Shown here in pieces: positions 56,204-64,000 of a stretch of 64,000 bases of DNA. The DNA lies in assembly GCA_964036665.1 (NCBI GenBank), contig OZ038531.1, positions 14,818,168 through 14,882,167 on the forward strand, in the 5' to 3' direction. Numbering within the stretch: the stretch's first letter is position 1; the number at the start of each line of letters is the position of its first letter. A program made the translations under genes and the position numbers. The notes under the pieces are model-generated. The model searched no databases and was not told the DNA's origin. It was given only the letters and a program-made list of their open reading frames with translations. This DNA comes from Gordius sp. MW1. Taxonomy: Eukaryota; Nematomorpha; Gordioida; Gordea; Gordiidae.

Positions 56204-57292
56204 TTAAATAGGCTTTTCATGTCTGCTATTTGCGACTGGTTTCTTTATTAAAATGGGACTAGAGCCTGCAATTGGGGATCCGAGTAGGGTCAAAGAGGAA
56301 GGATCTATTAATGTGTAAGATAATTGGTCTTGATTGCCAATAAGAGGTGTATTAAGGAAACAAATATCAATTTTAGATTGATTTAGAGTTAGTCCGTTTT
56401 TTGTTGATTCGATTTCCAGGTATCTCAAAGCGGCAAAAACATCATTGGGGGCGCCTTGGATGGTACCATCGTTAATGTACCAAATGTTTAAAGTCAAATT
56501 AAACTTTGTTGCAAGGCTATTAACTAAAGTTTCGATGCCAAGGGAAAACAGAAGCGGCCCTAAAGGGTCTGTTGAATACCGTCACTAGAATCGATGGTAT
56601 GTTTGTGAAATTGTAATATTGAAACTGGTGAATAGCATGCATTAAGAAATGCGGAGTATTCAGGGAAATGTTTGCATGTTTCATTAAGGAAGTAAGAACG
56701 ATAAATGGAGTTGAAAGCATTCTTGAAATAGCGATCACTGAGGGGATTGGGGTGGTAAGAGAAATTCTTACCGCGTGTGAAGCAATTTCGCATCCTCCTT
56801 TTACGCCAAACCGAGTTGAGTAGGTACCAGGATTTCCTCAGCTTTACTTTTCAGTTTTATGATCAGTTTGGAACAGAGTCTGTGTAGAACAGACCCCATT
56901 GCTATAGGTCGGATTCCGCCATCAGATTTTGAAAATGATACTAGAGTAGCGCCGAAGAAATGTGGGGCAACAATTTCGGGGATTTGGCCTTTCATAATGA
57001 TGTTAATGAGGGTGGTGAGAGAGCTCAAGAAAACTCCTGAGCGGTCTATTAAGGGATTTGATAGTTCTAGAAGGTGGGCTGGACGCAAGCCATTGAACCC
57101 TGCGCCTGTCGAAGAGCGCTTAAAAGTATTGATAGTGGCAAGGACTTTTGAAGTCAAGAAATTCTGATGGGCCTGCTGAATTGGATTGGGTAAAGGCAGG
57201 TTTGGCCTTATAGGATGCTTAGCTATTAGAGATTCTAAGGTGTCTTTGTGGTCTGGGGATATTTTATTATCAGAGGAAAATGCGGATTGCAC
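56204..57292 (-). pseudogene. Copy B reverse transcriptase
   Basis: GAGFNGLRPAHLLELSNPLI, IRPIAMGSVLHRLCSKLIIK (fingers); ILQFHKHTIDSSDGIQQ then a shift into GPLLFS (motif B); LNIWYINDGTIQGAPN (motif C). The catalytic YLDD of copy A is YIND here and motif A is scrambled, so it could not polymerise. Confidence 0.75.
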
Positions 57293-57815
57293 CTAGAATG
57301 TTGCAATTATTGATTTTTGCGGAGACTATTTTTGCTCTATGTTTAAGGGACGAAAGAGTTTCCTGGGTATCATAAGTTATTGGTTCACTGAATTCTTGCC
57401 ACTATTTAAGATTTATTTTTACCCAACTTGTAAGAGATCCAGTATATGATTTGGGTGGCACCGAAAGAACACGAGATGCAAAGTAAAAGAAATTTTGCCA
57501 ATCTTCATAGTTGTTTACATTTTTGGTGAGTTTTAAAATGGCCTTAGAAAGTGTCTGAGATACTAGGTATCTTGCACCTTTAGGAATACTTTTTATTATT
57601 TTATTAAAGGGAAGACTTGGAAAATTTGTTAATTTGATGTCTGAGGGGGTGTCTGATTTGAAGAAGGCTATCGGGTCCAAAATTTTAGGTTTAGAGGTTT
57701 CCCCTGGTTTTCCTGACAATTCGCATCGAGCTTTATAAGATCCATGAATGTGAATATGTCATGATTGTGTAAGAGACGTTTCTAAGGCATACATGACAGG
57801 TTGTTATAAAGTTTG

Positions 57816-58195
57816 GTTTAGTAAGTTCAGTCATGATCAAAAAAACAGGGAAACAAACAAATATCATTACTATCCAATGATAATAGGCTATTTATCAAAA
57901 TTGTATTTTTTTTTAAATATTTTTATAAACGAGCAGGCATACTATCATCTTATAAATGTTTTGTAACGAGCTTTAAATCATATTTAAGCATGCTAATTAA
58001 GCTAAAAACCTAAAGATATTATAAATTTAGGTCAGAGAAATTAAACCGAATTAGTAGCACACTTCACCTTTTGAGCGGGTTTAAGCTCGACTAATATCAG
58101 AGATAGCAATATGAGGAGTGCATTTCAATGTTAAGAGGCAATAACAAGCTCATGAGATAAAATGGGAAAACAATGGCGATAGCGTTATGCTAAGT
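57816..58195. other. AT-rich, nothing recognised
   Basis: No feature recognised. Confidence 0.5.
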
Positions 58196-58203
58196 GGTTT
58201 TCG

Positions 58204-58381
58204 CATGGGCGTAGCCACGTTTTCGATTAGGGGGAGGGGTGGGGCAAAACGTTTAAAAGTTTAATTAGGAGGGGGGCAAAAACGTAAATTTTTTTAATTT
58301 TTAAGGGTTCTTGCATTGAAAATTTTTTTTTTAGTCATTTAAGGGGGGGGGGGGGGGACCGCCCCCTTGGCCACGCCCATG
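58204..58381. mobile_element. 178-bp hAT MITE (CATGGGC tips), G-rich
   Basis: Tips CATGGGCGTAGCCAC and GTGGCCACGCCCATG. The exact 8-bp target duplication GGTTTTCG lies at 58196-58203 and 58382-58389. A G15 run lies near 58345. Second member of the family at 25519. Confidence 0.92.
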
Positions 58382-58879
58382 GGTTTTCGTATATGATGAG
58401 ACAATAATGAGGATCTATATGATACAAGATAACAATGGTGTTTATGGTGTGCAATCATAGACTAGATTGACTGCTCACAACGCACAAAATGTGTACCTTT
58501 TATCCACCATTTTGATGTGAATATGATAAAGTGGTGATCATAGAGAAATTATTGATTCTCGCAAATTAAATAATCTTAAAAAGGTAAATAAAAAAATATT
58601 GAATTCCGTAGATATCAAAAACAGCTTTTTGAAATAAATATCATTTAAACAATATATAAAAATTAAAAATGTAAAAACTGCGATTAAAGATTGTTTAATA
58701 ATAAAGCGTCATCAATGGTTTGTATAATATTAATTTATTGACGTTCGTTTTAATTTATAAACTAGTGAGAAGGTAAATTGACTGTTATAGGGCAAAATTA
58801 CATGGTTAAAACACACCAGTTGCACTCTTATGGAGGAAAATTTGACACATAATTAACTATATGCAACTTATGGCAAGCA

Positions 58880-59420
58880 GTCTATCTAGTCTATGGGTGA
58901 GGCAGATATGCATATCTCCATTTGGGAGGATGATAAAACGACATTAAAAATTGGTATCTATCTTAAATTGAATTTAAAACCTGAATATGCTCAGCTGGAT
59001 GTAATTTTATGGTGGAAAGAACACCAATTTATGCTACCAAACTTAACAAAATTAGCTATTCAGTTTTTGTCCATTCCAGCCACGTGCTACGAGTGAACGC
59101 AAACTCAGTAAGGCAAGTTGCCTTATAAAACAGGGAAGAACAAAATTATTGCCCGATAGAATAGATAGTTTTTTATTTTTAAATGACAATATTAAATTAT
59201 AATTTGATTAAAACTGATTTTATATACTATAGCTAAGTTATTTTTTGAAATGGTTTTTATACAATAAATAATTTTGAAACAACATAGACTTGTTTTTACT
59301 CGTGTGGGCCTGATGCGGCGCCATTTTTGTTTTTTGCGGGCCGGGTGCTGGTCAAAAAATACTATTTTTGCCGGTTTGGGTCAGGCCTGGCCTTAAAATT
59401 TTGGCCCATGCAGACCTCTA
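58880..59420 (+). pseudogene. hAT remnant: transposase C-terminus and right end
   Basis: The frame at 58893 reads LDVILWWKEHQFMLPNLTKL, AIQFLSIPAT. A shifted frame continues SERKLSK, then LPDRIDSFLFLNDN, together the hAT dimerisation block. A GC-rich right end follows and stops at GGCCCATGCAGACCTCTA (59420), the same tip type as 46401. The left end was not found. Confidence 0.75.
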
Positions 59421-59428
59421 GCTTGTAC

Positions 59429-59925
59429 TTTTCTAATTGTATACTATACTATATAGGGAGGCAAATGAGAATGTTTTTCAGGCCACTTAAAACTATAAAC
59501 TTACATTGATAATCATTATGTGGGAATTATCTTCCAGTTTAACTTTTTACACTCTTAAGAAAAAACATGACGATATGTATTAATGTTTTGTAATCTTTTG
59601 CATCAACTTGTATTTTTCTAATAATATGTAAAAGCGTTATATATTTTTCTAATTTTGCAACCCCCCCCCTAGAAAGTTAAGACTAAAAAATACCCAGATC
59701 CTTTGCAAAAATGCTCAGTAAGTTAAATTCATAATTTTCGAAATTTACCTATTTTGCGCTTATATTTCATAAATAATATTTTCTTGCTATATGCAATTTT
59801 TAATTTTCTAAATATATTAATAAATAAAAGCTTTTTAATTTGATATTTTGATGTTTTGATCAACATTATTATTTAAACTGATTGGATTATCATTTTTGAT
59901 AATTGGTTGTAAATTAGAATTTTAC
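59429..59925. other. AT-rich, nothing recognised
   Basis: Includes a C9 run near 59663. Confidence 0.5.
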
Positions 59926-59929
59926 ATTT

Positions 59930-62461
59930 AATTTAAATGTGTCAAATGATTGGTGACTATTGTCATAATTGTTATTTATAGGGTTAAATAAATTTTTTTA
60001 ACAAAAATTGATAGGTTAAGGTGCCATAAAAATATTAAAAATATAAAATTTGAATACAACTTATTTTGGTGACAATTGTAAGAATAGTCATAATAAAAAT
60101 TGGTGTTGTTACAAATATAAAATTAAATTTTTTAAACTGACTTGATGACAATTGTAATAATTGTCATTTTTAGAGCTAAATTAACGACTGGTGGTGACTT
60201 AGGGCGTCAAAAATTATTACATCATATTAAAATTGTCAACTTATCATGGTGACATTAGTCCTAATTGTCATCTTTATAGCTAAATAGATTTTTCAATGAA
60301 AGTTGATTGGTTCAGGTGTCATAAGATTGTTGCAAATATGAAAAGTATCGTCAACTTATCTTGGTGCTTATTGTCATAATTGTCGATTAAAGAGCTTAAT
60401 AAATTCTTTGACGCAAATTGCTGAGTTAGTGCGCCATTATAAATATGATAACGCAATTTAACCTAACTTGTTGACAATTTTTGTAATTGTCATTTTTGAG
60501 CCAAATAAATTCTTTTAACTACAATTTATAAGTTAGGATGTCAAAATATTGTTACAAATATAAAAAGTAAATTTGTCAACTTATCTTGGTGACAATCGTC
60601 ATAATTTTCATTTAAAAAGCTAAATAGATTTTTTTTAAACTAAAATTTATGGGCTAGGGTCTCATAAAGCTTTTACAATATTAAAGCTAAAAACTAGAGT
60701 TGTTACAATTATTAAAGCTAAATGTGTCAACCTATATTTGTGACAATAAATTCATTTTAGTGGTGGAAGGGGATGGGGTGTTATAAAATATAACACAACT
60801 CAAATTATTTAAAAATGTTGGGCTTGTTTGTGAAAAATTATTCTATTATAGAAATTGTTAAAATAAGTTAATAATTTAACATTTTATATATATCTAGATG
60901 TAATAAACGAAGTCCTTTCATAATTACCTAGATCAATTTTATTAATAAGTTTTTTAAATTCGTAACTATCCCGTAATTTTTTTTAGGAGTGCCGCAAGTA
61001 AATTAATTGTACCCTCTAAGTAGTGCCATCAATGGGCAATTTTAGAGATTAATTTGACTATATTTATCCCTATCTTTTTTTAACATGTGAGTCGAAAATG
61101 ATATCATACATATAACGTTTTCATTTTTTTTTATCTCATCAGTATGCCATAGTTAAGATCTAGTCTCTTTCTAAGGGAGATAGGTATATATAAGGCTCAA
61201 ATTAGATTTAACCCATTCTTATGGTGGTTAAGGAATAACCCTCATAATTATGGTAGTGGTAGATAAGGAATAACCCTCATAATTATGGTAGATAATAATT
61301 ATTTAGTTTCTATTTGAAATTAATTAATAAATTTCGGGTTTATCATTATTTTAAAGAAGATAATAATAACCCCTTTTGTGCCGCAATTAAATTAAATATA
61401 GTCAAATTAGTCTCTAGGCACTCCTAAAAGGGGTTATTATTATCTTTTTAGAAATACGCAATTTATTAATTAATTTCAAATATAATATACCGTAATTCTT
61501 TCATAAATTTATAGAAAATAATAATTAAAATAAATAGCCAAAGGGTTGCAATAATTTATTAAACTCTATAAACGACAATTATGACAATGGTTACCAGGAA
61601 ATTTGACAAATAAAATTTTTTCATAAAGCTTTATGACACCTTGACCCACCGATTTATGGTAAAAAATTTATTTACCTTTATAAACGACAAGTCACCAAAT
61701 AAGGTTGACAAATATAATTTTTATGATCTGTGAGACCTTTGTGACACTGACTGAACAATTTTCGTTAAAAGTATCTATCTAGCTCCATAAACGGCAAGTG
61801 TGACAATTGTCACAAAAATCAGTTGCCAAATAAAATTTATATTTGAAATAATTTTATGACACCTTGACCCACAAATTTTTGTTGAATGTATTATTTAATT
61901 GCCACCAATTAAAAGTATTTATTTAGCTGTATAGACAATTATATGGTCACCAAAATAAGATGATAAATTTAATTTATATATTTATGCTAATGTTATGACA
62001 CCTTAACATATCGGTTTCCGTAATAGAATCTATTTAGCTCTATAAAAAACAATCATAACAATTGTTAATAAGGTAGGTTGATAAACTTAAGTTTTATGTT
62101 TATATTAATTATATGACGCATTAACACATCAATGTTCATTAAAAGAGTTTATTTAGCTCTCATGGCGTAGCCAGGATTGGAGCTATGGGGACAACAATGC
62201 TTTAGGGAAGGGCAAAATAATCATTTTTAAAATTGTAGACATAATTTTAATAAATTTTAGCGTATTTCCCCCCCCCCTGGCTACGCTTATGTTAGCTCTA
62301 TAAACGACAATTATGATAATTGTCATAAAAATTGGCTCGATTTTCTATTTGTCCCAACTTTGTGGCACCCTAACCAACCAATTTTCGTGAAAAACACATA
62401 TTAAGCTCTATAAACGACAATTACGATAATTGTTACCACAGACCAAAAGACCTTAGTTCTT
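59930..62461. repeat. Long inverted repeat whose arms are tandem arrays (about 110-bp unit)
   Basis: Left arm, 59930-60790: GGTGACAATTGTCATAATTG-type starts recur near 59952, 60068, 60144, 60248, 60362, 60469 and 60588. Right arm, 61550-62461: the reverse complement, CTCTATAAACGACAATTATG, recurs near 61564, 61678, 61782, 62038, 62296 and 62404. The centre (60790-61550) has further nested hairpins, e.g. AATAATAACCCCTTTT with its inverse near 61440. A MITE sits in the right arm. No coding: a fold-back element or the hairpin core of one. Confidence 0.82.
62161..62291. mobile_element. 131-bp hAT MITE (CATGGCG tips)
   Basis: Tips CATGGCGTAGCCAGG and CCTGGCTACGCTTATG. The exact 8-bp target duplication TTAGCTCT lies at 62153-62160 and 62292-62299. 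Third member of the CATGGGC family; inserted in a unit of the tandem arm. Confidence 0.9.
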
Positions 62462-62833
62462 TTTTTCTTAGTCGAGCACCTAATGAAAACAAAACCCACG
62501 TCTTTTGCACATAGGTAACACTTAAGAGTTATAAGATTGACATTACAAGTTCAATTATTGAGGAAAAAATTACTGAACAACATTGGAATAAAAAACTGAG
62601 CAAATGAATGAAACACTGAACAAATATGAACATTAACCTATTTGCTACGCATTTGATTATCGAACTTAGCATTTTATTATTTTACTGGGCATTTGAATAT
62701 TCTACTGAGCGAATATTGGTTAAATACTGAGCACACTAATTTGTTCTTTTTCAAAAACAATAATGTGTTACCAAGCGGCCTTATATATAACCAAATATTA
62801 TTCTCATATTTTAATTGCAAATCTAATCCTATT
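62462..62833. other. AT-rich, nothing recognised
   Basis: No feature recognised. Confidence 0.5.
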
Positions 62834-64000
62834 CAGAGACCTGCAAGGCCCGGCCCGCGGAAGGGCCTAAAAGCCCAGCCCGCGGACCGAAATGGACGGG
62901 CTTCTGCTTATAAATAAAACAACGAGCCGGGCCTGGACGGGCCGTTATATAACTTAATGGGCTCGGGCCGGGCCTAGTTATACTCAAGGCCCAAAAAGCC
63001 CGTTATAAAGTCAATTAGATTTAGTATAAAAGAGGTTTTTTATAATGTTATAATTTTTAATAATTTTATGTATATTAAATTAACAAAGAAAGTTGAATTT
63101 TATTTCCATACTAGTTCATTAATTCATCAATATCTCAACCCGCATTAATGTTAAAGATAATGTATACAAGTGATCCAATGAGCGGAGCCAATTTAAATTA
63201 AATGTGGGTAGTTCCGATAGGGCAGAAATATTTTTTACATCAGAAATTTTTGTCCGTTCTGTCCTGTCCTACTTGTAATTTTTCAATAAATGCCGTGGAA
63301 ACTTATACGGGTTTTAATGGCTATGGACTTATGCTTCTGTAAAATACTTTTATTTTGCTTTCGCAAATAGACTAGTTAATGACCGCTGATTGGCTTTACT
63401 TTTTTCGACCTCGCTTGACCTCAAATTACATTATTGTTTTTGTGACCGAATGAATTTCTTTAGGCCACTGGTCTAGGTTTTTGCTATATATCAGATAATT
63501 GCGAAACTGGCTATGATTCCCTGCAAATTAATGCTGACCGTTGCTTTCACCTACTTTATCTGACCCCGTCCAAATGCCAAAATTTATATATTCATTATGA
63601 TTAACAAGTTTAAAAACAAATTCTAAAATTTATTTCTTCAAGTTGCTTTTGTAAAATATCACTGTTTTTAATTTATATCAATAACCTACTTATATGAAAT
63701 GGTGGAAAAGCAAAGAAGCCAATTAACTTTATTAAAAACATTATAACCTTCAATAAGGGTTTTGAAAGTTTATTTGGCTTATATGGTTTTGTGTATCCCA
63801 AAGTGCCACTTGTAAAATAAATTTCCGTGTAGGTCGTTTCTTAAATGATAGAAGAACTCGACTGACCGGGAATTACCTATTTATTATTGCTACAATATTT
63901 TTATTAACATTTTTAACACATACATATTGGTTACCATATCGGTAAAAAAATTGAACAAAAAAAATAAAAATAAAATTACGAGCCCGGGCCGGGCTCGGGC
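62834..64000 (+). mobile_element. GC-tipped hAT-like non-autonomous element, partial
   Basis: It starts CAGAGACCTGCAAGGCCCGG, one base from the usual tip, with GGGCC motifs to 62990. Bases 62834-63070 and 63697-63830 match 480-737 and 61-180 in reverse. An interior unit of the 44340 array lies at 63225-63590. GC-rich motifs resume at the last 25 bases, so the right end is probably just beyond the window. Confidence 0.75.

Larger units (their letters stand above)
55029..57815 (-). mobile_element. RT element with restriction-like endonuclease (copy B, dead)
   Basis: Minus-strand order: CHVC...H zinc-finger-like start (about 57810), N-terminal region (57402-57719), RT fingers (56801-57292), palm (56204-56793), thumb and linker (55565-55930) and endonuclease (55029-55613). 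It is homologous to 19670-22547. There is no A tail. A C14 run at about 55983 marks damage. Divergence from copy A is large, so the family is old in this genome. Confidence 0.8.

Overview
The window looks like a transposon graveyard from an AT-rich animal nuclear genome, most likely an arthropod. That reading rests on the mix of families: a Helitron of the kind common in insects and arachnids, BEL/Pao and gypsy-like LTR elements, RTE-type LINEs, a Penelope-like element, several hAT families and many MITEs. I found no single-copy host gene, no rRNA or tRNA gene and no prokaryotic signature. The only host-like coding sequence I suspect is an SR-rich, RRM-bearing segment (SCAF4/8-like) carried inside a BEL/Pao element. 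Species assignment is inference.

Layout. 1-1123: ends of two related GC-tipped hAT elements. 1570-2693: a Helitron remnant with two 5' modules. 2885-3757: an RTE endonuclease fragment (family 1) split by a 192-bp hAT MITE. 4757-15540: a long minus-strand Helitron, complete at both termini but broken inside by an LTR element (5734-7536), a hAT MITE sitting in the HUH motif (9488-10525) and a BEL/Pao inverted-repeat complex (10995-13961). 15979-18720: a decayed plus-strand RTE. 19670-22683: a well-preserved RT element with a restriction-like endonuclease and a 62-A tail. 24262-30370: a second RTE family on the minus strand, interrupted by a MITE and by an intact-looking Penelope-like element (25850-28939). 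30964-32138: a gypsy-like LTR remnant. 32580-35581: another family-1 RTE on the minus strand.

35600-46392 is mostly unrecognised AT-rich DNA with hAT ends and a degenerate tandem array. 46401-49834 is a hAT element with perfect 8-bp target duplications and a transposase readable across two very short introns. 50289-52437 holds a small MITE and a large palindromic element that took a further hAT. 52555-54060 is a decayed RTE (family 2). 55029-57815 is a dead second copy of the RT/endonuclease element. 58204-62461 holds MITEs, a hAT remnant and a long inverted repeat whose arms are tandem arrays. 62834-64000 is a second, oppositely oriented copy of the hAT seen at base 1.

Working together. The GC-tipped ends at seven places resemble those of the 46401-49834 element, so that element or a relative could have mobilised the others. 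The nesting gives a relative order: Helitron first, then the LTR element, BEL/Pao and hAT MITE; RTE family 2 before the Penelope element; RTE family 1 before its MITE; the palindrome before its hAT. The most novel object is the BEL/Pao inverted repeat carrying a host-like SR/RRM segment in both arms, which could be read as a hairpin RNA.
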